Virus record (IMG/VR): IMGVR_UViG_3300049440_000138
Coordinates: 1 to 20,265 of that record
Reading direction: 5' to 3' (one strand)
Length of the DNA: 20,265 nucleotides
DNA from: a virus
In this document: one piece after another, positions 1 to 8,067 of the stretch
Layout of the letters: each line of letters starts with the position of its first letter
Position numbering within the stretch: the stretch's first letter is position 1
Position numbers and translations under genes: made by a program
Notes under the pieces: model-generated
Told to the model about the DNA's origin: nothing
The model's database searches: none
Seen by the model: only the letters and a program-made list of their open reading frames with translations

Positions 1-692
1 CGGATGGCGGTGGCGCAGGCCGTAGCTAACCCGGGCCCGACGCTGAAATAGTGCTTGTGCTTCTCGTACTGCTCATCGCACACCCTCGCGCATTCCTCGA
101 TGATCGCGGGGCGGGAGGAGAGGGTCTTGTCCATGAGCATGACCGCGTTGCAAAGGGCCTGAATCCCATTCGGCGTCAGCGTCGGCCTATTCTCCAGCCA
201 GTCCATCGCTAGATTGACTGCATCGCCGCGATCAATCCTAGCCTCGGCAGCGCGGGCGGCGATCGCCCGATCGAAATGCGGGTGGCCGTTGCCGTCATAG
301 CTCAGGCCCTTGCGATATAGCTCGAGCAGGTCGATCTCCCGAAGCAGCGCCATAAGCATCGGGCGCTGGCTTGCTGGGGTATCCGGGTGAAGGACCATCC
401 AGCGCGCCTGCTTGAGCAGCTCCTCGTGCGAGGGCGGCGCGATTTTCTCGCGGGCAGCTGCCATTTCTTCGGCGACGGTCATAAGCTTCTCTCCTCCTTT
501 CACCAGGTCCTCCGGGCTCGTCGACTGCGCAGTGCTCTGCAGCACTCCGTTTTTCCAATAGCGCACGAATACGTTGCTCCCGTTCTGGCTCCTGACGACG
601 CCGTGCTCGCAATCCGGATGCCGGCGATCGCCGTGCGCGTGACTGGGAACATAGAGAACGGCGTCGTCGGGTTTGAAGTCGGATGCTTTCAT
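1..692 (-). CDS. Phage hypothetical protein, two-part, open at left edge
   Basis: The frame is open from ATG at 692 to the window edge, giving at least 230 residues, and the ATG overlaps the stop of the upstream helix-turn-helix gene (ATGA, 689-692). Residues 1-65 resemble a small stand-alone phage protein: a start VPSHAHGD, then HPDCEHGVV, a short beta-rich stretch and a closing SPEDLVK. From residue 71 (MTVAEEM) the character changes to a helical protein ending near the edge in ARVCDEQYEKH, a pattern common in small phage proteins. A strong Shine-Dalgarno lies before Met71, so this may be two products from one frame or a fusion of two genes normally separate. No function is known. I am sure of the coding frame and unsure whether one or two proteins are made. 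Confidence 0.75.
   Translation of the reverse strand, partial: MKASDFKPDDAVLYVPSHAHGDRRHPDCEHGVVRSQNGSNVFVRYWKNGVLQSTAQSTSPEDLVKGGEKLMTVAEEMAAAREKIAPPSHEELLKQARWMVLHPDTPASQRPMLMALLREIDLLELYRKGLSYDGNGHPHFDRAIAARAAEARIDRGDAVNLAMDWLENRPTLTPNGIQALCNAVMLMDKTLSSRPAIIEECARVCDEQYEKHKHYFSVGPGLATACATAI
480..497 (-). promoter_or_regulatory. Strong internal ribosome binding site and in-frame ATG
   Basis: On the minus strand GGAGGAG (497-491) sits 8 bases before an ATG (482-480) inside the frame that begins at 692. It is as good as any ribosome site in the window and marks the border between the two different-looking halves of the protein, so it probably starts a second, shorter product. Confidence 0.6.
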
Positions 693-2608
693 GCGGCCCT
701 CGCCTCGAGCTGCGCGCTCGCGTGCCCGGGAGGTATCCAGACCGGCGGCACGGCGCGACGAAAGCGGACGGATTGCCAGTAGAGTCGTGCTCGAGCGCGC
801 ACGGATCTGCGGTGATAGCGCCAGCCGAGCCGCGATCGCCGGCGCTTCACTTCGCCGTCCTCCGACCACTTGTGCAGGGTCGCGTTGGAGACGCCTGCCT
901 CCGTCGCGGCCGCGCTCAGGAAAAGCCAGTTCGCGCCGAACCGTTCGCGCTTCACAGGATGCCGCTTCGCCTCGAGCAGCCGTTTGAACTGCGGCTTGCT
1001 GATGTAGATCCGCCGGCGGTCCCACCTGGTCCTCGAGATCCTGATCGTGCCGTCGAGCTTTCGATCATGGATCCACTTCTCGGAGACGCCGAGCTCAGCC
1101 GCGGCTTGCGCGAGCGTGTAGCCTTCCTGCGATTCGTACCGCTGCTGCAGTGCGCGCACGGTCGCAAGCGGGATTCCTTTCGTCTGATCGCGCCACTGGC
1201 ATCCGTGCAGCAGGATCCGCAGCCTCTCGATCGAGACACCGACGCGGCGCGCCGCCTCATCCTCTGAGAATCCGATCGCCTGGCGCAACTGCCCGCACAT
1301 ATGCCTCGAGACGTAGGTCTCACCGCGCATCGGACCGTTGGTGCCGATCTTCGCGAGCAGCTTGCGATCGGCGATGAATCGCCGCAGCTGCCGGCGCGTG
1401 AACAGGTATTGCTTGCTGGCGGTCGCGAGTGAGATCCAGCACTTGTCGCTGTCTCCCGTTGGGCACCTGCGCGCGCGCCAGTGCGTCGCATCGGTCCGCG
1501 AGAGATAGATGCGGCGCCCCCGGCGAGTCGCGCTCAGCACTCCATTCGCGATCGCGCGCGCAACCCTCGAGGGCCCGCATCCGACAAAGCGCGCGGCCTC
1601 CGCCGGCGTCATGCCCGGCGTCCATTTGCGCGTGAGGTGCCGTTTCGCGCCGAGGGCAAGCGGCGGATATCTGCGCAGGTAGTCATCGTAGGAATGCGGT
1701 GCACCCTCCGGGCCCCAGATCTGCGCGCAGGTGCTGCAGGCCTTCGGGTGCAGGCGCGCGCGCAGCTTGCGCCAGGTCACGGCGAGATTGCCAGGCTCAG
1801 GCTTCCCGTGCCAGGGCATCGGCCTGCCGGCGCGTCGATCGGCGACGAGCTTTCTCGCGAGCTTCGGATCGATGAACCAGGTGCCGAACCGTGTGGAATG
1901 AATATCGAGGCCGAAGGGATTGCAGCGCACCGCGGTGGGGATATAGCCGGCGCGCGCCCACTCGGACAGCTTGTCGCTGCGGATCCCGAGCGGCCGCCGG
2001 ATCTTGCTCAGCTGGACATATCCCTTCGGCGGGAAGATCCTCGTTTTCTTCCAGGCCTCCCAGGACGCGCGCGGTATCACCCAGAGGCGCCCCACGCGAA
2101 ACGGGCGCAGCTGCTTCGAGCGGATGCACTGGTAGATGATCGCGCGTGAACCCACTTCGCGACCGGCCTCGGCGATCGTCATGCCGCCTACGACATCGGT
2201 CGTGACCATGCCCAGGCGGTGGTTGATCGCCATCTGCACGCTGTGATGCGAGCGCACGGCGCGGCGATCGCCGGTGCGCTTGCGGAGGCGCTCGGTCATG
2301 ATCTTCGAGATCTCCGCCTTACCGAGACGCCCGACCAGGCTCGCGACCACGGCGAGATCCGGAGCCTGCCATTCGTAGGCGCCGCGCCGGCCGGCTTTCC
2401 GAGGCATCGGCCATTCGTCATCACGTGGCGTGCGGCCGCGCCAGAGCGAGAAGAGTTCCACGAAGCGCTTCGTTTTCTTCTGCCTCGAGCACGCACCAGT
2501 TTCGCGGATCCGCAGGACCTCCTCGATCGAGCGGCCGAGCACCGCGGCGAGCTCGTGCGAGGGCGTGCGCCAGCCATGCTCGAGGATGAAGCGCTGCCAG
2601 GCAATCAT
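689..2608 (-). CDS. Large protein of tandem helix-turn-helix (MerR/excisionase-like) units
   Basis: The start at 2608 is chosen because its ATG overlaps the stop of the ATPase gene (ATGA); the longer upstream frame is a shadow of that gene. The 639-residue product contains a repeated plan of helix-turn-helix, a basic wing and a short helix, at roughly residues 143-189, 197-252, 333-379, 392-440, 446-490, 497-547 and 562-612. Examples are EAGREVGSRAIIYQCI, AARFVGCGPSRVARAI, AAELGVSEKWIHDR and AATEAGVSNATLHKW, often followed by an R-rich turn and an aromatic strand such as RRIYLS or RRIYIS. An N-terminal helical part (about 85-135) may be another DNA-binding unit; H287, C291 and C294 could form part of a metal site. 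The family of single units (MerR/Xis/AlpA-like winged helices) binds DNA; such a long array is unusual. Binding to a long DNA site or several sites at once is inference, as is cooperation with the ATPase next door. Confidence 0.8.
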   Translation of the reverse strand: MIAWQRFILEHGWRTPSHELAAVLGRSIEEVLRIRETGACSRQKKTKRFVELFSLWRGRTPRDDEWPMPRKAGRRGAYEWQAPDLAVVASLVGRLGKAEISKIMTERLRKRTGDRRAVRSHHSVQMAINHRLGMVTTDVVGGMTIAEAGREVGSRAIIYQCIRSKQLRPFRVGRLWVIPRASWEAWKKTRIFPPKGYVQLSKIRRPLGIRSDKLSEWARAGYIPTAVRCNPFGLDIHSTRFGTWFIDPKLARKLVADRRAGRPMPWHGKPEPGNLAVTWRKLRARLHPKACSTCAQIWGPEGAPHSYDDYLRRYPPLALGAKRHLTRKWTPGMTPAEAARFVGCGPSRVARAIANGVLSATRRGRRIYLSRTDATHWRARRCPTGDSDKCWISLATASKQYLFTRRQLRRFIADRKLLAKIGTNGPMRGETYVSRHMCGQLRQAIGFSEDEAARRVGVSIERLRILLHGCQWRDQTKGIPLATVRALQQRYESQEGYTLAQAAAELGVSEKWIHDRKLDGTIRISRTRWDRRRIYISKPQFKRLLEAKRHPVKRERFGANWLFLSAAATEAGVSNATLHKWSEDGEVKRRRSRLGWRYHRRSVRARARLYWQSVRFRRAVPPVWIPPGHASAQLEARAA

Positions 2609-3549
2609 CGTCTTGTCCCCAGCTCGTCCTGCAGGGCTCGGTCGCCCGAGAGCATCTGCTGCGGTGAGAGGCCGGCGACGGCGCCGAGCAGGGCAACCAG
2701 GGGCGGCGTGAGGGCGCGCAGCCTGGGCGTGGGCACGTCGCGCATGGCGCGGTCCCATTGGCTGAAGGTGGTCGGCAGCTTGGGCTTCGCGGCTTTCGCC
2801 TTGGGCGCGACGCGCTTGAGCGCCTCGGCCATCGGCATGCGCACCTTCTCGGCGCCGGCGCGGCTGAAGCAGAAGAATTCTCCCGGCGCGAGCGCGGTGA
2901 GATCTCCGAACTCGATCTTGGAGGAGCGGAACTGCGGCGCGAGCGCGGCCCAGGCCGTCGGATCCTCCTGGCAACCGATCAGGGACAGGTTCTTCGTGCC
3001 GAAGATCGAGCGGTGGAGGGATCCGGTGAAGCGCAGCGCCGTGAGAAAGAGATCCAGGGCGCGTTTGCGGCCGCGCTCGGCGAACTGGTTGACGATGTCG
3101 GAGGCCTCGCCGATGTCGCCCTTGCGCTTCTTCGGCGCGCTGAACGCCTGTCCCTCGTCCATCATCACGAAGATCGGCTTGCGGTCCTGCTCGGCCGCCT
3201 CGAGGATCATGCGGCCGTAGGGGATGAACTCCGAGGCGTCCCTCGCCGACACGACCAGGATCGGCTGATCGCGCTTCGCCAGGCGCTCGCGCAGCTCGCT
3301 GACGCCGCGGACCGCATCGCCGTACATGGACTCGAGCTCGCCCTCTGGATCGATCAGGATAGACACCCAGCCCTGGCGGGAGAGCTGCTCGGCCACCAGC
3401 AGGCCGGCGTTGGTCTTGCCGATGCCGCTCGGGCCCACGGCGACCATGCGCAGCCCGGTCGTGGCGTATTCCGACAGGTCGATCGCGACGCTGCCGAAGT
3501 CCAGGATCGCGCCCTCGAGCTCCTTACGGATGATGACGGTGCGCTTCAT
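2605..3549 (-). CDS. HerA/DUF87-like P-loop ATPase
   Basis: The 314-residue product has a clear Walker A motif (GPSGIGKT, residues 39-46) and a Walker B motif (IFVMMDEGQAF, catalytic D131 and E132). The LIDPEGE strand after Walker A (about residues 66-71) and the N-terminal IRKELEGAILDFG strand are typical of the HerA/FtsK/DUF87 branch, which couples ATP use to movement on DNA. The C-terminal third (about 250-314) is basic and proline-rich and may bind DNA or a partner. Start and stop both overlap neighbours by ATGA (3546-3549 and 2605-2608), so it is probably made together with the 134-residue protein upstream and the helix-turn-helix array downstream. Its exact role in the phage (DNA transport, transposon-helper-like remodelling or defence escape) is not visible. 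Confidence 0.8.
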   Translation of the reverse strand: MKRTVIIRKELEGAILDFGSVAIDLSEYATTGLRMVAVGPSGIGKTNAGLLVAEQLSRQGWVSILIDPEGELESMYGDAVRGVSELRERLAKRDQPILVVSARDASEFIPYGRMILEAAEQDRKPIFVMMDEGQAFSAPKKRKGDIGEASDIVNQFAERGRKRALDLFLTALRFTGSLHRSIFGTKNLSLIGCQEDPTAWAALAPQFRSSKIEFGDLTALAPGEFFCFSRAGAEKVRMPMAEALKRVAPKAKAAKPKLPTTFSQWDRAMRDVPTPRLRALTPPLVALLGAVAGLSPQQMLSGDRALQDELGTRR

Positions 3550-3950
3550 TCGTCCGCGTCCTTCGCCTTCAGCAGGACATCATGGAGGTTGAGGACCTGG
3601 CGCGCGTTGAGCGAGAACACGACGGCGAAGTCGTCGATCACCTGGCGCGTGACGCGCTCCAGCACGCCATCGCGGCGCGCCTTCGCGACGAGCTTGCGCA
3701 GGCTCGACCAGTCGTGGCCGCCGGCGGGCATGGCGCCTGAGTCTCCGATCTCCGCGTAGAGCTGCTCCATGGTGTGCTGCGGTTCGTCGGGCCCGAGATC
3801 GGCGGCGAGGCGTTCGTTCAGGATCTCGAGCAGCTGCTGAGCCGGCATGTAGCCGTGCACCTTGCCAATCAGGGCCTTCTCGGCCGCGGTGAAGGCGCGC
3901 GGCCTATCCTTCATGAGATTGATCGCCCTGATGTTGGCCGGGGCGTTCAT
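3546..3950 (-). CDS. Hypothetical phage protein, 134 aa, ATPase neighbour
   Basis: This is a soluble, mainly helical protein with no motif I can name. Residues 1-60 hold a basic helix around FTAAEKALIGKVHGYMPAQQLLEILNERL, part of which looks like a DNA- or protein-binding helical pair; the end is acidic (AKDADE). It overlaps the ASCH-like gene upstream and the ATPase gene downstream by ATGA, so stoichiometric expression with the ATPase is likely. A role as adaptor or loader for that ATPase is inference from position alone. Confidence 0.72.
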   Translation of the reverse strand: MNAPANIRAINLMKDRPRAFTAAEKALIGKVHGYMPAQQLLEILNERLAADLGPDEPQHTMEQLYAEIGDSGAMPAGGHDWSSLRKLVAKARRDGVLERVTRQVIDDFAVVFSLNARQVLNLHDVLLKAKDADE

Positions 3951-4312
3951 GCCGTCGGCCCCATGTAGGCGAACTCGATGCGATTGACGTCATCCCACGG
4001 CTTGCACTTGTGGGATATGCAGAAGTTGTAGACGAACTCCGCGGGCGGTAATCCGGGGAAGCCCTCGCGGATCATTTCCCGCGCGCCATATTCGGACTCG
4101 AGCTCCAGGCGATTGAGTTTCTCGATCCGCACGTCACGGATCAGGATCTGGCCGAGCTTCACAACGCGCTCACCCTTCTTCAGCCCTTGGCTCTTCTCGA
4201 CCCCCATCAGCTCCTCGTCGACCTCGAGATCCCACCAGCCGCGGCGCCGAGTTATCGACTTCGAGCGATCACGGAATTGCGCCGTGGTCAGCGCGAAAGA
4301 GATATTCCTCAT
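3947..4312 (-). CDS. ASCH-domain-like phage protein
   Basis: The 121-residue product begins MRNISFALTT, then KSITRR, a GWWDLEVDEELMGVEKSQG stretch, GLKKGERVVKLGQI and, near the end, FPGLPPAEFV and NRIEFAYM. This order (start strand, TRR, a turn carrying a G-E-K patch, a beta barrel strand, then an EGF-PAEFV helix) matches small phage ASCH-like proteins. ASCH domains resemble PUA and bind RNA or modified nucleosides; some cut N4-acetylcytidine. ATG at 4312 is preferred because it overlaps the upstream stop (ATGA); an ATG four codons earlier is in frame. The neighbouring methyltransferase suggests a nucleic-acid modification pair, which is inference. Confidence 0.68.
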   Translation of the reverse strand: MRNISFALTTAQFRDRSKSITRRRGWWDLEVDEELMGVEKSQGLKKGERVVKLGQILIRDVRIEKLNRLELESEYGAREMIREGFPGLPPAEFVYNFCISHKCKPWDDVNRIEFAYMGPTA

Positions 4313-4515
4313 GGGCTTCTCCATCCCATCAGAATCAGCTTCGCGATCACGCGCGGGGAGAAAAGGGGCTGGCCGATCGTCTCGAGTGCGGCGCACTTGT
4401 ACTCGCGGCACATCTGCTCGAGCGTGGGATGCAGATCCTCGGGGAGCGACGCCTTCGCCTTGAGGAACGCCGGCGACGTGGTGTTGACGGCGATCGGGTC
4501 GGCCGGGCCATTCAT
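4309..4515 (-). CDS. Small hypothetical phage protein, 68 aa
   Basis: The start at 4515 overlaps the methyltransferase stop (ATGA, 4512-4515) and its own stop overlaps the ASCH-like gene in the same way; a much longer upstream frame is a shadow. The product is helical, with HPTLEQMCREYK and a closing LFSPRVIAKLILMGWR. I do not recognise a family with a known function. Confidence 0.65.
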   Translation of the reverse strand: MNGPADPIAVNTTSPAFLKAKASLPEDLHPTLEQMCREYKCAALETIGQPLFSPRVIAKLILMGWRSP

Positions 4516-5144
4516 CGCGGTGCACCGAGAAGCTGGAACTGGCGGCCGATCTCGCGGGGAAAGGCCCAGGCGCCCTGGCGAGGCAGGTCGATCCACGGCT
4601 TGAACTTCCGGAAGAGCATGACGTGGGCGCAGTGCAGATCCGCGGAGGACTCGAACCAGAGATCGTGCCAAGCGAAGTCCCAGCTGGCGCCGGCTGGCGG
4701 TTGCCATTTGAGCGCATCGGCGCGATGGAGCGTGCACCGTGTGGATCCTCGGAATTCGGCGCCGACGTGGCGCATGATCAGCGGATCGATCTCGACGACG
4801 TCGACGTGCTCGACCGCGGGCGATGCGAGGAGGCCGCGCACGACGCACCCGAGACCGAGCCCCGTGATCAGCACGCGGCCGCGGGCCCTCATCCAGATTG
4901 GCAGGTGCCGGCGAAGCTCGCGCGCCGAATCCTCCATGACGATGTGGCCGTCCTCGAGTTGCAGATTACTGAGCGTGGTGCGCATCAGGACCGTGTAGTC
5001 CGGCCAGCCGATTGGCTCCAGCCGGGCGGCGCGCATCAGGTCCTCCAGTGGCGATTCGAGGCGCTTGATCTCCCACAGGCCGAACTGCTGAGGCTTGAGC
5101 GAGTGCGGCACGCGGGCCGCCTCGAGGAAGTCGCGCGGGGTCAT
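4512..5144 (-). CDS. SAM-dependent methyltransferase-like Rossmann protein
   Basis: The 210-residue protein has a spermidine-synthase-like SAM-binding core. Motif I is RVLITGLGLGCV (residues 90-101) and the acidic end of strand 2 is DVVEIDP (115-121), where E118 would bind the ribose; HRADALKW (140-147) fits motif III. The stretch ASWDFAWHDLWF (153-164) sits where motif IV would be. Residues 1-85 form an N-terminal part (WPDYTVLMRTTLS, then VMEDSARELRRHLP) seen in phage methyltransferases of this type. There is no DPPY or PC motif of standard DNA-base methylases, so the substrate cannot be read from sequence; DNA, a small molecule or a protein are all possible. It overlaps the coiled-coil gene upstream by ATGA. 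Confidence 0.7.
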   Translation of the reverse strand: MTPRDFLEAARVPHSLKPQQFGLWEIKRLESPLEDLMRAARLEPIGWPDYTVLMRTTLSNLQLEDGHIVMEDSARELRRHLPIWMRARGRVLITGLGLGCVVRGLLASPAVEHVDVVEIDPLIMRHVGAEFRGSTRCTLHRADALKWQPPAGASWDFAWHDLWFESSADLHCAHVMLFRKFKPWIDLPRQGAWAFPREIGRQFQLLGAPR

Positions 5145-5968
5145 TTCGGTTGCCGCTGGTAAGTTCTGATCGCCTTGACGATCTGCTCGAATTCCTCAAT
5201 TTTTCCGTAATGCTCGACGAATAGCGCGAGCATTCCTCTGGCATCAGCTAGTGCTACCTCCTGCTGGCGTTTTTGCCGCGCTACGTCGTCCCGCGCTTGT
5301 TGCGCGAGACGTTCCTGCCGTTCGGCTTCCCGGCGCTCCGCAATGGCCTTTTCTTCCTGCTCCCTGCGGGCGCGGTCCACGGCCTCGCGTTCGGCCCGCA
5401 GGCGATCTTCTTCCGCCAGTCTGACTTTCCTCGCCTCGTCTTCTGCCGCTTGAATCCTGGCGCGCGCCTCGCGCTCCTCGACTTCAATCCGCTCGCGCGC
5501 TTGGCGCTCCAGAGAGAGTCTTTCGTGCTCAGCGCGGTCCAGTTCAGCCTTTCGACGGGCGATCTCGGTTCGCTCCGCAGCAAGGCGCCCCTCCTCAGCT
5601 TCCCTGATGGCTCGCTGCTCGGCCTCGATGCGCGCCTGCTCCGCCCGTATGGCCGCTTGCTTCTCGGCTTCCTTGCGGTTCTCCTCGGCCTTGATCTGCG
5701 CGTCGATCGGGTCTTCGAGCTCGACCAGTGCCGCAGTGATGCGCTTCGCCTCGGCATCGATCAGGCGGCAGCGCTCCAGGGCGGGCGACTTGATCTCGAC
5801 TCGCTTCGCCTCGAGCCCAGTTCTATAGGTCCGGATTTCCGCCCTGGCCTTTCTGGCTGCATCCATGTCCGCTGGCTTGGTGACGTCATAGATCACGCCC
5901 TTGAAGCGGCTGGCGAGGTCCGCTAGCGCTGCGGCCGTCTGGTTGTATTCCTGAATTTGCGTTTCCAT
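5141..5968 (-). CDS. Coiled-coil protein, DUF1351-like
   Basis: The 275-residue product has an N-terminal helical part (residues 1-90: ALADLASRFKGVIYDV, then RKARAEIRTYRTGLEAKR) followed by LVELEDPIDAQIKAEE, the hallmark of phage DUF1351-like proteins. A very long charged coiled coil rich in E, R, K, A and Q follows (about 91-240), with a short C-terminal domain (about 241-275, ADARGMLALFVEHYGKIEEFEQIV). Such genes usually stand next to phage single-strand annealing proteins, as here, where the RecT-like stop is 7 bases upstream. A scaffold or partner role in recombination is inference. GC-rich repeats of GAG/CGC codons in the coil produce long false frames on the other strand. Confidence 0.75.
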   Translation of the reverse strand: METQIQEYNQTAAALADLASRFKGVIYDVTKPADMDAARKARAEIRTYRTGLEAKRVEIKSPALERCRLIDAEAKRITAALVELEDPIDAQIKAEENRKEAEKQAAIRAEQARIEAEQRAIREAEEGRLAAERTEIARRKAELDRAEHERLSLERQARERIEVEEREARARIQAAEDEARKVRLAEEDRLRAEREAVDRARREQEEKAIAERREAERQERLAQQARDDVARQKRQQEVALADARGMLALFVEHYGKIEEFEQIVKAIRTYQRQPK

Positions 5969-5975
5969 CGAATCC

Positions 5976-7064
5976 TCAGCTCTTCGCCTTGCCGACCTTC
6001 TTCTGCTTGATCTCTTCCTTCGCCGCGGCGATCGCCTTCTTGGCGCCCTCGAGCTGCTCTCCGGCGAGCGCGCCCAGGACCGACTCGGCTTCCTCGAGCT
6101 GCAGGAGCGAGACTTCCTTGTCGACCTCGAGCGCGACGTCCTTTGTCAGGATCCCGCGCGCGCGTTCGATCATCCTCATGACGTCGTCGAAGCCTGGCGC
6201 GCCGGTGGTTGCGGCCGGCGCGCTCGCGCCCATCGCCGCCTTGAGGCCGGCCACGCCGCTCTTCGCCGGCACTGCGGGCGCCGCAGGCGCATCGGTCTTG
6301 AAGAAGTCTCCTGCCTGCGCCATGCCGTCTTTCAGGCTGTTGTAGATCCTGCGCAGCTGCACGACCAGGCCGGGCGTGATCGCGGTGATGTGCCGCTGGA
6401 TCCGCTCCTCGATCATTTCTTTCGAGATCCCGAATTTGCTGAACTGGTCGACCATCGAGCCGATGAGCTCTGGGGTGATGTCGACCTTGGTCTTGAGCGT
6501 GAGCTGGCACTGATCGGCCGCCTGGCGAATGATGTCCGCCGGGATCACGGCTTCCATGCAGGCGCGCTTGCGGCGCGCTCCCATGTTTGCGCCGAGCTCG
6601 TAGATGTCGCGCTCGTCGGTGAGCAGATATCCGCCCTTGTTCGTATCGCGCCAGTGCTTGACCTGGAAGATCTTCGAATCGCGCCAGCCGGTCTCCAGGT
6701 CCATGGCGAATGCCCGGAATTCGGAATAACCGTCCTGGCGTGAGATCTCCTCGATCCCGGTCTCGAGGTTGCCCCACCGGCGCGCAACCGCCTCGAGGAG
6801 TCGGATGCTAGGCCCGCTGATCTTCGAGCCGCCGCGCGAGTATTCGTACTCGGCTTCCTCGGCGAGGTCGATGTCGGTGCAATCCTGCAGTATGAGATCG
6901 AGCGACTGCTTGCGATCGCGCGGCATGGCGCGCGCGACGAGCATCGACGCCTGGACCTGGGCGATCGCGCGTTGCTGCTCGACCGAGACCAAGCCTCCGG
7001 CCTTGGCCTGACTGTGGAATGGATTCCTCTGTTCGGGTTTGGCTGCTGTTGCGGCTTCGTTCAT
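5976..7064 (-). CDS. RecT-like single-strand DNA annealing protein (putative)
   Basis: The 362-residue product has a helical start (EQQRAIAQVQASMLVARAMPRD) followed by a core with EAEYEYSRGGSKISGPSIRLLEAVARRWGN, DLETGWRDSKIFQVKHWRDT and DERDIYELGANMGARRKRAC. This core (about residues 35-250) is the signature of a family of phage proteins found beside YqaJ/lambda-type exonucleases, thought to anneal single strands in the manner of RecT/Bet. The last part (about 265-362) is an Ala-rich linker and a charged helix that may bind single-strand-binding protein or the exonuclease. A good Shine-Dalgarno (GAAGGAAG) precedes the ATG. The exonuclease gene ends 28 bases upstream. Function is inferred from family and neighbour. 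Confidence 0.68.
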   Translation of the reverse strand: MNEAATAAKPEQRNPFHSQAKAGGLVSVEQQRAIAQVQASMLVARAMPRDRKQSLDLILQDCTDIDLAEEAEYEYSRGGSKISGPSIRLLEAVARRWGNLETGIEEISRQDGYSEFRAFAMDLETGWRDSKIFQVKHWRDTNKGGYLLTDERDIYELGANMGARRKRACMEAVIPADIIRQAADQCQLTLKTKVDITPELIGSMVDQFSKFGISKEMIEERIQRHITAITPGLVVQLRRIYNSLKDGMAQAGDFFKTDAPAAPAVPAKSGVAGLKAAMGASAPAATTGAPGFDDVMRMIERARGILTKDVALEVDKEVSLLQLEEAESVLGALAGEQLEGAKKAIAAAKEEIKQKKVGKAKS

Positions 7065-7092
7065 GGTTCTTCTTCCTTCGTCGTTATGGGAG

Positions 7093-8067
7093 TTAGGACT
7101 TCTTGAATCGGAACGGCCTGAACCAATGCTCTTTCGTGAACGCCGCGGTGATGTCCGGATGCGCCTCGCGCAGGCCTCGCTGGTCTAAGTGCGATCCCCG
7201 CTGTTTCTTCCAGGTGCAGATCGCCTTTCCGTTCATGCGCAGCTCGGCGTTGTCGATCAGCTGCGGTGGCGTGCTCGGATCTGGCAGGCCCCACGAGGTC
7301 CGAACGAAATCGGCGATCTCGAATTCGAGAGTTTCCTTCTCGTTTTCCATCGCTTTCAGGCTGTCGCGGATTGCCTGCAGCTGTGTGAGCTTCTTCGCGA
7401 TCTCTTCGGAGCACTCGACAGGTCGCCCATTCGTCTTGGCGAACATCGCCATCATGTCGAGCCAATCCTGCGGCGCAGGCGGCACGCGCGGGACGATGTG
7501 GTCGTTCCAGAATTGGATGCACTTCGCGCGCATCGTCGCGATCATGTCGTCATCGCGCGGCACCCTGTAGAACACCATGTCATCGATGCCGATCAGGGCT
7601 GCGACTACGCACAAGTTGCGGCGCTTCACGCTCATGCCGTGCATGACCTGGGCGACATACTGGATCGGGATCTCGTCCGACCCCGGCTCGCCCCAGCCGT
7701 GCTGCTCGCCAAAGGCCATCGGGTGCACGGTTTTGATTTCCCCATTCTGGATCTCACCTTCCGCATCACGCCACTCGAAGTCGAGTTCGGCCGCGAGGAA
7801 GGAATGCTCAGGATCCTGGTATCGCTGATTGACAGCGACGATCTCGGCATCGAATTCCTCGCGCAGCATCGCCACGATCTGAGGCTCGAAGCGTTTGCGC
7901 CGCTCGAGGAACTTGCGCTGCTTCGGATCGAGTTCCTCGGGCTGCTCGCTCGTCTTGGAGAGCCAGACCTTGTAGGCTGTGCGGCCGTAGGCGCCGAGGC
8001 CCATGACCGCGGCACTGTCGCTCCCGCCTAAAAATGTCCGCCTGTCGGAGAAGTCGACGACGCCCAT
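7093..8067 (-). CDS. YqaJ/lambda-type 5'-3' exonuclease
   Basis: The 324-residue protein matches the YqaJ viral recombinase fold. GGSDSAAVMGLGAYGRTAYKVW (residues 14-35) is the usual N-terminal motif, and the PD-(D/E)XK active site is formed by D96 (AELDFEW) with E110 and K112 (GEIKT). QYVAQVMHGM (137-146) is the conserved helix after the active site. Such enzymes degrade the 5' strand of a double-strand end and hand the 3' strand to the annealing protein encoded next. Residues about 215-324 extend beyond the nuclease and contain a coiled coil plus a small C-terminal domain. Its ATG overlaps the upstream stop (TGATG). This is a confident call. Confidence 0.88.
   Translation of the reverse strand: MGVVDFSDRRTFLGGSDSAAVMGLGAYGRTAYKVWLSKTSEQPEELDPKQRKFLERRKRFEPQIVAMLREEFDAEIVAVNQRYQDPEHSFLAAELDFEWRDAEGEIQNGEIKTVHPMAFGEQHGWGEPGSDEIPIQYVAQVMHGMSVKRRNLCVVAALIGIDDMVFYRVPRDDDMIATMRAKCIQFWNDHIVPRVPPAPQDWLDMMAMFAKTNGRPVECSEEIAKKLTQLQAIRDSLKAMENEKETLEFEIADFVRTSWGLPDPSTPPQLIDNAELRMNGKAICTWKKQRGSHLDQRGLREAHPDITAAFTKEHWFRPFRFKKS

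Noticed and set aside
683-2149. Plus-strand frames 683..1267 and 1481..2149
   Set aside because: Antisense shadows of the helix-turn-helix array gene, with no domain or ribosome site.
2219-3759. Long plus-strand frames over the ATPase and helix-turn-helix genes (2219..3220, 2758..3759)
   Set aside because: They lie antisense to well-supported minus-strand genes with motifs and ATGA overlaps; their composition is Arg/Ala/Gly-rich as expected of GC-rich shadows.
7189-8031. A 280-residue plus-strand frame opposite the exonuclease
   Set aside because: The minus strand carries a complete YqaJ active site; the other frame is rich in His, Arg, Asp without any fold pattern.
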